DNA of 64,000 nucleotides, taken from NCBI GenBank assembly GCA_026929865.2, contig CM049405.1:17129001-17193000 (forward strand). The letters run 5' to 3'. Below, piece after piece: positions 35,592-56,234 of the stretch. The notes beneath the pieces were generated by a model. That model ran no database searches. It was given only the letters and a program-made list of their open reading frames with translations, and had not been told where the DNA came from. The position numbers and the translations under genes were made by a program. This DNA is from Hyperoplus lanceolatus (taxonomy: Eukaryota > Chordata > Actinopteri > Uranoscopiformes > Ammodytidae). Within the stretch, counting starts at the first letter, position 1, and each line of letters begins with the position of its first letter.

Positions 35592-37999
35592 TATACAAAA
35601 TAATACTCATTGTGAAGAATAATGATTTATTGTGAAATTGGACTGCCGCATGTACAGGTAACTTACTTATTTTTGTTAAGAGTGATGCACAGACTGTTGA
35701 AACTAAACCCATTGACATGGGTGACGCTAGGAATCTGGTCAAGAATACAATTCTAGCCATGCATATATGGGGAAAATACCTCTAGTACCTCACTTTACAA
35801 ACTTAAAGACTCAATAAAGAGGGTGGAGCAGCCTTGAAATGGATTTTCTCACAGGAATAGCATGCAGAGCTTAAAACACAAGCCAGGCCATACCTCAAAG
35901 CAAAACTTTGTGCCAAGAGCTATGAATAACAGTGACCTTGGACAATAAGATAAGAACAGTTGCATGTTTCCTTTTAAATCAATTACATTAGTCTCAGTAG
36001 TGGGGTTCTGTCTATCAGATGGCTCCGAGGTGCTGGTAGGGGCAGAGAATAGCTGGCCAACACTCTTTCCCTTTGAGATTGGGCATTTGGCAAGTACTGA
36101 TCCGTTAATGGGTGCCACTGAGCAGAATATTAAGAAGGTCTTCCAAACTTTAGCAGATTGATCTCTCCAATGTTTGTTTCTTATGCATCTGCCGTGACAA
36201 AAGCACCAACAATTCAGCAGTAACAGCAACAATTTTTTTTATTTAGAAAATGACTGTTTGACCTTTGCAAACATCATCAAGTAACAAATTGTGTTCACAT
36301 TTGCAGGTGGAGATGAACACAGATGTGTCCTGCACCTTACCTTGTCTCTGTTTAAGCTTTTGGTAGAGGAGCACCATATCCTTCAGGCTGCTTGTCAGTC
36401 TATAGACTTTGGTCAAGAGATACAGTGTAAAGAAGCATCCTGGATTTTATTATTATCATTGATGAAGTTATCAAAGAGTGTGAGCTTTGCCAGAACCACG
36501 GAGAACTAGAAACATAACACCACAGAAGCACTGGAGCACCATTCCTGAACCACAGTGACCCTAACTCAAATCGCCCGGTCTGAGCAACCCAACCACAAGC
36601 AGCTCAAGCTAATATTTCAAAACCATGGAATTCCAGTGGCCAGAACTAACACTGTAAGCCTTTTTAAAAAGCTTAACACGAATGACTCAAATACAGAATT
36701 CTAATAACTTAAACAAAGAGTAAGGGTGGCTAAGGGTGCAAGGCACATGAAGTGGATTTTTGAAATGGCAATTTACAAAGAAAAGTGTGTTTTATGAATG
36801 AACATTCATGGGTGCTGCAACATCCGACTTCTCATTGTGTCAGTGTGCACAAACGGTTTTGTGTTGTAAATATGTTGACCAGGCTAAATGACATCCTTAT
36901 TTTACGAAGCTGAATGCATTGTACGATAAAGACAAACAAGAGCCATAGACCAAAGCTAACTGCCTTGCCCTACTGAAATGTGAGGTCAACACTGTTATTT
37001 ACTGAAATTTAGATAATTGCCTGCACAAATTGTATGATATACTTTTTCAAAAGGTACAAAAAGACATACAGCCTGTAACCCTGTTTAAACATTGAATGAT
37101 ATCAGTATTTGCTTACATGCTGCAATTTAATCAAATCAAAAGATTTATTATGCTGCAATTCATCTATAGGCTGACTTCCTATATTGCACATTTGTATACA
37201 ATTTGACTGATAGTGACTGAACTGGATTGAGCTGTCTCAGCAGGCATTTAATGCTGCACTGAAGAAATTGCTTGCTGCAAAGACATGAGAATTTCTTCCA
37301 TATAGGTTCTCTGAAAACACAAAGAAGCCCAGATAAAAAAAGCTTTTCTTAGGCTATCAATGCATAACACAAAGCCTTGTACGCGGCCAGCTATGACCTT
37401 TAAAGAAGGGCATATTTTGATATTAAATGGATGATAAATGTCTGTCGTGCCTGTTGGGGTTGCAGTTGTGACAACTTTTTAAAGCTGCCTTGCCAGATAT
37501 GCCAGAAACTATTTTCTATGAAGAATGGCGGCCAAAGGAGCTCCTTAGACAACCAACTAATGATACAATTACAAACTGCTCCTAAAAAGGCATCTCAATC
37601 CAGCTCTGTCTGCGGTGACAGGTGGTCACAAGCCAACATTTGTGCAACTTGCCACAGCACATGTAAGGTCAACACACAGTGCTGCTTAAATTCCTACAGC
37701 AGCCCAGGGACAAGCTAGCCACAGTATAAGAGTGTGTGTTCGCCGAGGCAGTGCGAAAGACACTTCTCGGCAATATGCGGACATTCCTTCTACATACATA
37801 GCTAACATTCCAGAGGCCCAGCTATACGCCTGTTGATTAGCATGAGACAGATGGACAATACCCAATTTGCCACTAAGAAAATGTGCTTTGTGCTGCAACT
37901 TTCAACAACTGTATATCTTTTAACTGTCGGTACAGTGCTTTATTTGAATTTGCAAAATAACACATTATTGTTTGCCTTCAGTGGAAAATAGTTGTCTAT
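35592..37999 (-). other. intron E4-E5, middle part
   Basis: 2.4 kb AT-rich; nothing recognised. Confidence 0.5.
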
Positions 38000-38960
38000 G
38001 AAAACTGGTTGACCGGAAAGGAAAGGTTCCTCCCTCCATCAAAAACTACACATTTTAATGATCTTATTATTCACACAAATAATGGATCTCATATTGAAAG
38101 AGTCACTGAATATAAATATCTCGGCATCTGGATAGATGAAAAACTCTCTTTTACATTTCACATAAAAAATCTTGTCTTGTCGTCTGCGACAAAAGATTGG
38201 ATATTTTTATAGGAACAAAGCCACCTTCCCGTTGTTCAGTAGGAAAAGGATTATTGAGGCAGTTTTTATGTCTGTCCTTGATTACGGTGATGTGGTCTAC
38301 CGGCATGCATCACATTCATGTCTTAAACTCCTAGACTCAGTTTTTCACTCTGCTTTAAGGTTCATCACAGGAGATGCTTATGACACACCATTGTCTCTTA
38401 TATGAAAAGGTTGGGTGGTCCTCCCTTAAAGAGAGACGTGACGCACATTGGCATATTTTTATTTACAAAGCCTTGACCGGGAAGCTTCCTCGTTATTTAA
38501 CAGAAATGCTGCTTGTTTCAGATGGGCTTTATCAGACCCGCTCCACTGACATGCTTATGCTTTGTGTCCCACAAGCCCGGTCTGAGCTGGGAAAGACAGC
38601 TTTTAGCTTCAGTGCACCTGACTCCTGGAACAACTTACAGCTAAAAATTAAACTAAATACATTCATATCCTTTGGCCAATTTAAACAAACTATCTTAAAT
38701 CTGCCAAACTCTACCTGTAACTGTTTTAATTAGGCTATATTGTACTTTATGCCTTTTGGTTGCTGCCACTCTTCCCCACTCTGTAAATGTTTCAATCGTT
38801 TTGTTTTCTCTTCTCTTCACTTGTTGTGTATTTGATGTATTTGCATTGAGTGTTTTGTTTGTATTGTTGTTTTGAATTTGTTTTGACTCGACGTCATTGG
38901 AAATGAGGGTCACCCCTCAATCGGTCTCTCGAGGATAAATAAAAGTTAAATGAAATGAAA
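38000..38960 (+). pseudogene. LINE fragment, reverse transcriptase C-terminus and 3' tail
   Basis: Broken frames carry HFNDLIIHTNNGSHIERV, TEYKYLGIWIDEKLSFTFHI, RKRIIEAVFMSVLDYGDVVY, SALRFITGDAYDTP and ALTGKLPRYLTEML, typical of the distal end of non-LTR retrotransposon pol. At least two frameshifts are present. The 3' end at about 38888-38960 (AATGAGGGTCACCCCTCAAT) recurs at 58620-58697, defining a family. Confidence 0.8.
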
Positions 38961-38965
38961 ATATA

Positions 38966-43418
<4,453 letters not shown>

Positions 43419-43459
43419 CATCATCATCATCATCATCTTCAACCGCTTATCCGAAATCG

Positions 43460-45663
43460 GGTCGCGGGGGCAGCAGCTTGAGCAGGGAACCCCAAACTTC
43501 TCTTTCCCGGGCCACTTCAACCAGCTCTGACTGGGGATCCCGAGGCGTTCCCAGGGCAGCGTGGAAATATAATCTCTCCACCTAGTCCTGGGTCTTCCCC
43601 GAGGCCTCCTCCCAGCTGGACGCTCCTGGAACACCTCCCTAGGGAGGCGCCCTGGGGGCATCCTTACCAGATGCCCGAACCACCTCAACTGGCTCCTTTC
43701 AACGCAAAGGAGTAGCGGCTCTGCCCCAAGTTCCTCACGAATGACTGAGCTTCTCACCCTATCTCTAAGGAAGACGCCAGCCACCCTCCTGAGAAAGCCC
43801 ATTTCGGCCGCTTGTACCCGCGACCTCGTTCTTTCGGTCATTACCCAGCCTTCATGACCATAGGTGAGGGTAGGAACAAAGATCGCCCGGTAGATCGAAA
43901 GCTTTGCCTTACGACTCAGCTCTCTTTTCGTCACAACAGTGCGGTAAAGCGAGTGCCAAACCGCCCCTGCTGCTCCGATTCTACGGCCAATCTCACGCTC
44001 CATTGTTCCCTCACTCGCAAACAAGACCCCGAGGTACTTGAACTCCTTCACTTGGGGTAAGGACTCATTCCCTACCTGTAGTAGAAAATCCATCGGTTTC
44101 CTGCTGAGCACCATGACCTCCGATTTAGAGGTGCTGATCCTCATCCCAACCGCTTCACACTCGGCTGCAAACCGATCCAATGAGAGCTGAAGGTCACAGG
44201 CCGATGATGCCATCAGAACCACATCATCCGCAAACAGCAGAGATGAGATCTTCAGACCACCAAACTGCAACCCCTCCCCACCACGACTACGCCTCGATAT
44301 CCTGTCCATAAATATCACAAACAGGATTGGTGATAAAGCGCAGCCCTGGCGGAGGCCAACCCCCACCGGAAACGAGTCTGACTTACTACCGAGAACCCGT
44401 ACACAGCTCTCGCTTTGAGCGTACAGAGATTGGATGGCCCTGAGAAGAGACACCCTCACCCCATACTCCCGCAGCACCCCCCACAGTATCTCCCGGGGAA
44501 CCCGGTCATAAGCCTTCTCCAGATCTACAAAACACATGTAGACTGGATGAGCAAACTCCCAAGCTCCCTCTAGGATCCTTGCGAGAGTGAAGAGCTGGTC
44601 CGTTGTTCCACGGCCAGGACGGAATCCGCATTGTTCCTCTTCAATCTGAGGTTCGCCGAACCCTCCTTTCCAGCACCTTGGAGTAGACTTTGCCGGGAAG
44701 GCTGAGAAGTGTGATACCCCGGTAGTTGGAACACACTCTCTGGTCCCCCTTTTTAAAAATAGGAACCACCACCCCGGTCTGCCACTCCTTCGGCACTGTA
44801 CCCGACTTCCACGCAATGTTGAAGAGGCGTGTCATCCAAGACAGCCCCTCCACACCCATTGCTTTCAGCATTTCTGGACGGATCTCATCAACCCCCGGGG
44901 CTTTGCCACTGTGGAGTTGTTTGACTACCTCAGTGACTTCCACCAGGGAAATTGACGATGATCCCCTATCAGCCTCCAGCTCTGCCTCCAACATAGAGGG
45001 CGTGTTAGTCGGATTCAGGAGTTCAAAGTGCTCTTTCCACCGACCGACTACCTCCTCAGTTGAGGTCAACAGCGTCCCATCCTTACTGTACACAGCTTGG
45101 ATAGTTCCCCGCTTCCCCCTCCTGAGGTGCCGGACGGTCTTCCTGAAACACTTTGGTGCCGACCGAAAGTCCTTCTCCATGATTTCTCCAAACTTCTCCC
45201 ACACCCGCTGCTTTGCCTCTGACACGGCAGAAGCTGCAGCCCTTCGGGCCTGTCGGTACCTTGCAACTGCCTCAGGAGTCCCCTGAGATAACATATCCCG
45301 GAAGCACTCCTTCTTCAGTCGGACAGCTTCCCTGACCACCGAGGTCCACCACGGCGTTCGAGGGTTACCGCCCCTTGAGGCACCTAAGACCTTGAGACCA
45401 CAGCTGCCTGCCGCGGCTTCAGCAATGGAAGTTTTGAACATCGACCACTCGGGTTCAATGCCCCCAACCTCCACAGGGATGCTAGAAAAGCTCGGCAGGA
45501 GGTGCGAATTAAAGATCTCTTGAACAGGGGCCTCCGCTAGACGTTCCCAGTTCACCCGCACTACCCGTTTGGGCTTACCAGGTCTGTCCAGAGTCTTCCC
45601 CCACCCTTTGACCCAACTCACAACCAGATGGTGATCAGTTGACAGCTCTGCCCCTCTCTTCAC
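43460..45663 (-). pseudogene. Rex3 reverse transcriptase region, frameshifted
   Basis: A first frame (45663 to 44641) carries KRGAELSTDHHLVVSWV, whose STDHH is the last endonuclease motif, then GKAPGVDEIRPEMLKAMG and YRGITLLSLPGKVYSKVLER. A frameshift near 44650 passes reading to EEEQCGFRPGRGTTDQLF, FVDLEKAYDRVPRE, GLRQGCALSPILF and LLFADDVVL. A one-base loss near 43535, after ERLGIP, garbles the last codons. Relative to copy A there are few substitutions. Probably inactive. Confidence 0.88.
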
Positions 45664-46637
45664 CCGAGTGTCCGAGACATTTTCGGCCTCAGATCAGATG
45701 ATACGATCACAAAATCGATCATCGACCTTCGGCCTAGGGCGCTCTGGTACCATGTACACTTATGAGCATCCTTATGTTCGAACATGGTGTTTGTTATAGA
45801 CAAACCATGACCAGCACAGAAGTCTAACAACAAACGACCACTCGGGTTCAGATCAGGGAGGCCGTTCCTCCCAATCACGCCTTTCCAGGTGTCTCCATCA
45901 TTGCCCACGTGCGCGTTAAAGTCTCCCAGCAGAACTATGGAGTCCCCTACCGGAGCCCCATGCAGGACTCCGTTCAGGGTCTCCAAGAAGGCCGAATACT
46001 CCGAACTGCTGTTTGGTGCATACGCACAAACAACAGTCAGAGTCTTCCCCCCCACAACCCGGAGGCGTAGGGAGGCGACCCTCTCGTCCACCGGGGTAAA
46101 CTCCAACGTAGTAGCGCCCAGCCGGGGGCTCGTGAGTATCCCCACACCGGCCCGGCGCCTCACACCTTGGGCAACTCCAGAGAAGAATAGAGTCCAACCC
46201 CTGTCCAGAAGTACGGTTCCAGAGCCAAGACTGTGCGTGGAGGTAAGCCCCACCAGATCTAATTGGTAGCGCTCCACCTCCCGCACCAGTTCCGGCTCCT
46301 TCCCCCACAGCAAGGTGACGTTCCACGTCCCCAAAACCAGCCTCTGCCGCCCGGGTCTGGTCCATCGTGGTCCCCGCCCTTCACTGCCACCCTTTAGGCA
46401 GCGCACCCGACCCCAGCGGTTCCTCTGACGAGTGGTGGGCCCATCAGTTGTAGAGGGAGTTTGTGCCACGTAGCTTCTTCGGGCTGAGCCCGGCCGGGCC
46501 CCGTGGCAGACCCGGCCACCAGACGCTCGCAGGCGGGCCCCCTTTCTGGGCCTGGCTCCAGACGGGGGCCCCGGGCTTCCTCCGGGCAGGGTCACACTTC
46601 CTCTATCTCGTTTTTTCATGAGGTCTTTTTGAACCAT
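45660..46637 (-). pseudogene. Rex3 endonuclease region
   Basis: A 325-codon frame with the AP-endonuclease-like motifs [23 protein letters not shown] and [11 protein letters not shown]. The final histidine motif has been moved into the next frame by a small indel near 45675, so the domain is split. The N-terminal third is Gly/Arg/Pro-rich. Such endonucleases nick the target DNA before reverse transcription. Confidence 0.85.
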
Positions 46638-46726
46638 TCTTAGTCGGGCCCCTCACCCGAGACCACTTTGCCTTGGGAGACCCTACCAGGAGCACTAGGC
46701 TCCGGACAACACAGCTCTCATGTTCA

Positions 46727-49662
<2,936 letters not shown>

Positions 49663-49796
49663 TCATCTGAAATGCTACGCCGCACTCTCCAGCTGCTGCT
49701 GATGTGGTGCAGACCAGGAGAGGGGGAGGAAAGAAGAGCTAGGGAGTGAGAGAGAGAAAGAGACAGAGAGAGGGCAGTGTGGTGAGGGCAATGGTG

Positions 49797-49797
49797 T

Positions 49798-49862
<65 letters not shown>
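49797..49862. repeat. (GT)n microsatellite
   Basis: About 33 units; reads as CA on the tanc1 strand, 244 bases upstream of the E2 acceptor. Confidence 0.97.
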
Positions 49863-49864
<2 letters not shown>

Positions 49865-49907
49865 CTAAAAGAGTTTGAATACATGTGAATGTCTAGCATT
49901 GTTAAGA

Positions 49908-49909
<2 letters not shown>

Positions 49910-50000
<91 letters not shown>
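49910..50000. repeat. (GT)n microsatellite
   Basis: About 45 units, 47 bases from the previous array; also CA on the tanc1 strand. Confidence 0.97.
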
Positions 50001-50005
<5 letters not shown>

Positions 50006-50955
50006 CCTGCAACATGCCTCGAGTGCCAATTCCAAAGCTTTCTGGTTGTTTACAGCTCTCACTCATAGAGCCTCTGAATATCAATGAGTGGACATGGGCT
50101 TTCTTCAGCACAGCTTTAACAGTCTGCAGCCTTCACTCTCAAAGCTTTATACTTTTTAAAAGTGCAATTTCAAGGTTGGCGTGCCACCAACAAGACAGAG
50201 ACCACTTGTAATCTATTTTTTCTTAATACTTATTTACAGACAAACTCCCAAAAAAGTCAAGTAAAACAGGACACACTATGCAACAACATGAACCCTATGC
50301 TGAAACTGAAAGAAACATTTCATTTTTCATACACGTAAGCTAATGTAACTTGCATGTGGATATGGCAAAGTAATTAAAGTTAGAGTCACAACATTCCCAG
50401 AGAGTGAGCAGGCTGGCCAATCGATGGACAGAAAGTTGTAGGGAGGGAGGGAGGGGGGCAGATGTCTAAGGTACAAAAGCTTATTATACAGCGCTCTGTC
50501 AGCACTTTTCCCTCCTCTCTCCTTCATTTTCTCCTTTACCCTCTTTCTTCTACAGTTATTAATAATGTTGGCAGACAATCTGATTAAATATAAACAAGTC
50601 AAATGGCATACTGTACTGCCAAGCCCCTGTGAAGTAAAAAAAAATCAAGCCGACAGACACATTTGCATACATCTTTGGCAAGCAAATGCCCATAAACAGA
50701 TTGGGTTATGTAAAGAAGATAAAACTGGAGAAGACTGGGAGGGAAAGGAGTGAAATGTGGTGGTGAAAATGAAAAGTATACACCATGTAAAAGAAGACTC
50801 CCTTTGGAGAAAACCATCAATAACAGGTGCCTTATCCTTAACAAAATAAGGCACCTGCACCATGGGCTTACTTGGCTCTACATTGAGGAAAGCATTGAAC
50901 ATGCTAAAAACTCAGCTCCACTGTCTATTTCTAATTTGTAATGTGCAAGCACTAG
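50001..50955 (-). other. intron E1-E2, part
   Basis: About 1 kb with nothing recognised. Confidence 0.5.
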
Positions 50956-51498
50956 GCTGGGGATACTTGCAGTAGTAAACTCTGAAACCATCTTCTTCGC
51001 ATAGAGTCTATCAGATTGTCAATTGTGGCCTGTGGAATGTTGGTCCACTCCTCTTCAATGGCTGTGCGAAGTTGCTGGAGACAGCTTATGGTGGAAAAAT
51101 GAACATTCAATGCACGAGCAACAGATCTGGTTGACATTCCTGCTGTCAGCATGCCAATTGCACGCTCCCTCAATGCTTGTGGCATCTGTGGCATTTTGCT
51201 GTGAGACAAAACTGCACATTTCAGAGTGGCCTTTTATTGTGGACAGTCTAAGGCACACCTGTGCACTAATCATGATGTCAGATCAGCATCTTGATGTGGC
51301 ACACCTGTGAGGTGGGATGGATTATCCCAGCAAAGCAGAAGTGCTCACTATCACACATTTAGACAGATTTGTGACCAATGTTTGAGAGAAATGGTACAAT
51401 TGTGTATCTGGATGAATTTTAGAATCTTTAAGTCCATCTCATGAAAAATGGGAGCAAAAACAAAAGTGTTGCGTTCATATTTTTGTTGAGTGTATATA
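50956..51498 (-). mobile_element. internally deleted Tc1-type transposon
   Basis: The minus-strand frame 50952-51209 opens MSHSKMPQMPQALRERAIGM, LTAGMSTRSVARALNVHFST: the N-terminal helix-turn-helix DNA-binding part. It continues without interruption into QQLRTAIEEEWTNIPQATID, NLIDSMRRR, the extreme C-terminus. The whole catalytic core is missing. The right terminal end (TTTTTGTTGAGTGTATATA near 51480-51498) is kept; the left end is eroded. Confidence 0.85.
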
Positions 51499-51528
51499 TG
51501 AAGCATGAGAATTCAGCTGAACTAAACT

Positions 51529-51707
51529 TTTTTTTAAAGATTTTTTTTGGGCACTTTTATGCTTTATTGATAGTACAGAAAGATAGAGGTGAAATGGGGA
51601 GTGACATGCAGAAGACGACCGCGGGCGGGAATCGAATCCGGGTCTGCTGCTGGGCCCGGCCCGGGGGGCGGGGGGGACGCCCTACCAACTGAGCTAAGGG
51701 CGCCCCA
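51529..51707 (-). mobile_element. tRNA-headed SINE, copy 2
   Basis: Inverted relative to copy 1: A-rich tail at the low end, then the body, B box (inverse near 51631-51641) and A box (inverse near 51682-51697). A perfect 12-base target duplication CTGAACTAAACT flanks it (51517-51528 and 51708-51719), showing retroposition. It lies 30 bases from the deleted Tc1. Confidence 0.9.
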
Positions 51708-51719
51708 CTGAACTAAACT

Positions 51720-54106
51720 GTATGTATTCACTTGAATCAAATCAAATATTTAGTGTGGAGGTCCTCTTTAAGGTATCCTTTATGAAAAATATAAAAATCA
51801 AACAAAAATAATATCAGCTAAAATATTGTGAGTGATTTTTGTTTTGTGCCAAATATTGATATCAACCCAGTTACCCAGATTAAATCCATGATTGCTCACA
51901 ATCGGTTGAACTGATTATTAACTCCATCACTATACTACACAGATTATAAGGCTGAGTTGGTTTAAAGACAGGAGAAGAGGTCTGTCTTTCCCACTTTGTG
52001 CGCATGTGACTGAAGCTAGCAAACTCACTGGTTGATCCAAATTCAATTCATTTATTCAAATATAGTCAATGAAAGGTCACAGGATTGCAACAGTCCCACA
52101 GCAACACAACCACAAATACAGAAATCCACATTCAATTAATATGTGATGAGTAGTCAATCCGCAGCATTGCTCTCATGGCCCTCATTAATTACTCTGTTAT
52201 TGATTAACCTAGCTTATTTATTGGTTCCATCTTGATGGTTTTTACACGAGAGCAACACTAGCTTAGCACAACTGTAAGAAACAATTCAAGACTTCCAAAT
52301 AGAACTGACATTATTAATGATTTTGTGGCGGGCATGATACAACTGTGATAAGGGCCATAGCAACACTGTGATTCCACATAAAGGCAAACATGACCATATC
52401 TATCTGGATGGAAGACAGCTCTAAAGTAAAATGGCAACAACATTAAATTAACTCCCTGTGCTATATACGGTATCTGATTGGACCTCTATATCTTACACTA
52501 TATGCTGGAGTCGAGAGATATGGAAAAAAGTGGGATTTAGCTGGAACCACTTTTCGTTCTTCCAGACAACAACATCATTATCTGCTGCCTGAGGAAGTTT
52601 ATGAGCAGGTGTGAAATAGCAGCCGTGTGATGCAGCCGTATTGTAGACCAAATGAAGACGGAAGGAGGAGGAGCAGAGAAAGGGATGGAGGAGGAGGGGG
52701 AGAGACACACACCGTGAACAGACTGGCTCCACAAAGTCAGAGTCTGTCTTTACTCTCTCCTGGCCTCGAGAAAAAACAATCCAGCCGGTGCTCATTAGCA
52801 GCGGAGTTTCATTACCACAACAGTGTAGCCTGTTTAATGAACCCTCGATGAGAACACGCATCCTGCTTTCCCCATTTGGGTTCACAGAAGTACTAAAGGT
52901 GACGTGCCCCCCTCAAGCGCATTGAGCTCTCTTATTGCACATTCCATTGTTGGAACAACAAATGTCCTGTGCACATGAGACATTATTACATACTGAGGTG
53001 AGTGTGCTGATAATACAGTCTCTCCAACTAGTTAATGTGGTTCGGAGAGTGGGGGGCAAGTTTATAGTGCTCATAGTTTTGACTGACATTGCAGCTTGAC
53101 ACCATACTCTAGCTGTAATTACTGTTGTTCTAGCAGCAGATAGAGATGGCATTTCATCAACCATTTGGCTAACAGCGCTAAAGCTTCTCCATGCAGCGAA
53201 TCACCTATTGGATTGTCAAGAGATGAGCACAAGAGATCAATAAAACATAATCATTAAAGTATGAAAAAATAAGACACATACAAGGTGCTAGCTTCCAGCT
53301 TTTGAGTAAAATATCAAAACATGTTTTTAAAAGGTACAGCATAACCACCGCTAACTCCAAAAAGGAAACGGGGCTCGTTCATCTTGGCTGCTACAAAAAC
53401 ACCACTTTCCTGAATGATACAAAGTAAACATAGGCAGCCTGCAATGAAATCAAAGGTTCTATGAAAAAGTAACAATGGCTCTTGATTATACAAACAATCT
53501 TAAGTCTTTTTAAATGGTACAACAGAAGCTTAATGCCTAATTGACCTATTGTTTCTTTCTTTACTGGAAAAACAATGTCTTCACATCCCTTTGCCCCTGC
53601 TTCTCAATAGAGTATTATACTCAGACAAGAAGAATAATCTGACATTATCTTTACTGTTTAAGGATTGGTAAAATTTAAAAAAAGGGGTTAAAAATAAGTA
53701 ATCAATGACACTATGGTTTCCTACATTCCTTGCATGTCTCCAGCTGTGGCTGTGAGATCTTGAAATCAGATTACATCTCTCGTTGATCAAATGTTTTACT
53801 TAGCAGAAATTAAGTTAAATAAAAGGCCACATTGTAATCTCCCCATTTAACAGAACAATAGAGTGCCATGAATAGCAAAAAGGGTGACATGGTCTCCAAA
53901 TATTGTTAACAAATGAAGAACACACATTGCAAAGGGAAATGACAATGAATGGTCATATAACTAATGATGTGTTTAAAAATACTCTCGAAGTGAAAGCAAT
54001 GCCACACAGCACAATGTTTTTAAGTGGTGTAAATTCATACTTAACAATAGATGGTGGGCCATAGTGTCAGAGATTACAAGATAATCAGTTGATGAAAAAA
54101 CAGGTG
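51720..54106 (-). other. intron E1-E2, unique part
   Basis: 2.4 kb AT-rich intron; nothing recognised. Confidence 0.5.
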
Positions 54107-54526
54107 TTAAGGCCAGGACACACCAGTCCGACTAGCCGAAAATGGTGACTGCCGATTCAGGGAGCTCCAGTCTTCCCGTCGCGGCCGAAAAAGTGCAAAG
54201 AACACACCAAACCGACTGTTGCCTTTCCGTACGCTCTGCACTTGTGCGGGACGTAATGTCTCCATAACAGCAGCCGGCGCTAATCTGTATTGTGTCCCGA
54301 AAAAATACGGAAGCCGGAAATGATGGGACGGCTCTCTAGACCATAAACATAGATAGAAATACGTATTTATATTTATGGACCATAAAGAGCACCATTTTTA
54401 GCAGAGAGTGTCGAGCATAGTGTCGAGCAGTCAACAAGGGTTGATGCATGTGAGTACTCGCTGAACGAAACAAACAAACAAACATATTAAAACGATGGCT
54501 AACTGTTGTTAGCTGTTTGTGCTACC

Positions 54527-56234
54527 CATAGACATTATATATGGATAGACGCCGCGTTGGCCGCTACCGACTATTGGCGCTGACGAGAAATGCGGGCGCC
54601 ATCTTGGACCGGTCACACGTTCCACTCAGTGCAGTCTGTTTGACAGGTGCAATGAACTGTCAGCGCATGTAATTAATCAAATCTCATTAAATACCAAACT
54701 GATTTTCACGCGGTTTTCTTTGCTGCAAAGATCATACATGTAGCTATGATACAGGGCACATGTTTCGACGTGTTTTAATATTCATAGTGGACTTAACAGT
54801 CATAGAATATTCTGATATGTTATAAGTAACCAGACGTCCGAGATCAAAACGAGGAACATCCCCCGAAAAGGGAAGCAGAAACAGATAGGGGCAGTAAAGT
54901 CAGCTATTTTAATAAGTTAACAATAGGCCTATATGATTAGGCTATATATAAATATATTTATTCATTTACAGTGACGAGCATACACAATAAAGACAATCAC
55001 AGGGATAACATAAACAGAGAACAGAAATAAAATAGGATAAAATATATTAATTTAAATAAAGTAGGCCTATACAAAATACAAAACAAGAGCAAAAATAAAA
55101 TACTAAATGAACAATGAATTCAGCTAAAACAGTTACAGTCAGATGTGTAAAATTCAAAAATCATAGATTCAAATAAACCAAGAGTAGGAAGAGCAGTCAT
55201 TTTTAATTTGCTCTGCAGAGCATTCCATGAATTAGGAGCACTACATGAAAAGGCAGTTATTCCTAAACTGGAGTTAGCTCGGGGCAATTTAGGAGGAGTA
55301 GTCGAGCATGGTACATATGAAGGGTGGATGTTTCCCATGAAGGCATTAAATAGCCTATAAATAAAAACCAGTGTATATAATATCTCATTAAAAGAGAAGG
55401 ACAACATGAGTGTTCATGTAAAAATATGTTTTATTTCTCTAATTTAAAACACAAGCTTGTTAGGCAATTGCCTCTTAAAAGAGGACGGGATTTTTTAAAA
55501 GCAAAGTCTTCTTGGTTGTCCAATGTTCTATACTAGGGGGGTAATACCAAGTTCAGTCTAGTCTCGAGTTGGTTCCTCAGACACAGACAGGAAATCAATG
55601 CGTGCCTTGCAGCGCGGTACATTTAAAAACACATTCAATACAAAACCACAGCAATCAAAAGTATTAAATTAAGGGAAAATCAAACAACAACAGCAAACAA
55701 TAATACTCAAATGCATAAAATAAAGTTAACCATCCTTACAATCGCATTTTACTCCGAAGAGAAATTCAAGCGAGGCGAGTTTGGCAATGCGGTGCAGCCT
55801 TAATTTGTGAGACAGACACAACCAATGACAACAATTCGGAATGGTGGTTGTCGATGCCAAACTGTCTCCTCAATATGTTCCCCAAGCAGAAACACATCCT
55901 TCGTTTCAATCTCCTCCCGGACGAAGTGTGTGACTCGGACGTCTGGTTATTATATCATATCAGAATCTTCTATGACTGTTAAGCCCACTATGAATATTAA
56001 AACACGTCGAAACTTGTGCCCTATATCTTAGCTACATGTATGATCTTTGCAGCAAAGAAAACCGCGTGAAAATCAGTTTGGTATTTAATGAGATTTGATT
56101 AATTACATGCGCTGACAGTTCATTGCACCTGTCAAACAGACTGCACTGAGTGGAACGTGTGACCGGTCCAAGATGGCGCCCGCATTTCTCGCGCTCAACG
56201 CCCAATGCGGCGTCTATCCTTTATCATGTCTATG
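54527..56234. mobile_element. long-terminal-inverted-repeat (foldback-like) element
   Basis: Arms of about 300 bases pair with each other: 54527-54843 and 55934-56234, starting CATAGACAT. They include ATGCGGGCGCCATCTTGGAC and its inverse, and GTAATTAATCAAATCTCATT and its inverse. An 8-base duplication GTGCTACC flanks it (54519-54526 and 56235-56242). The 1.1-kb centre holds a LINE fragment and no transposase. Long arms with an 8-base duplication suit a Mutator-like or hAT-related element, but this is open. Confidence 0.8.
55105..55407 (-). pseudogene. LINE fragment, C-terminal end
   Basis: Reads LVFIYRLFNAFMGNIHPS, then RANSSLGITAFSCSAPNS, WNALQSKLKMTALP and a stop. The ITAFSxSAPxSWNxLQxxLK pattern matches the end of the LINE at 38000-38960 (FSFSAPDSWNNLQLKIK), so it is a related family. 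It lies in the centre of the long-inverted-repeat element. Confidence 0.65.

Noticed and set aside
44726-45286. Plus-strand coding region
   Set aside because: Antisense shadow of the Rex3 pol gene.
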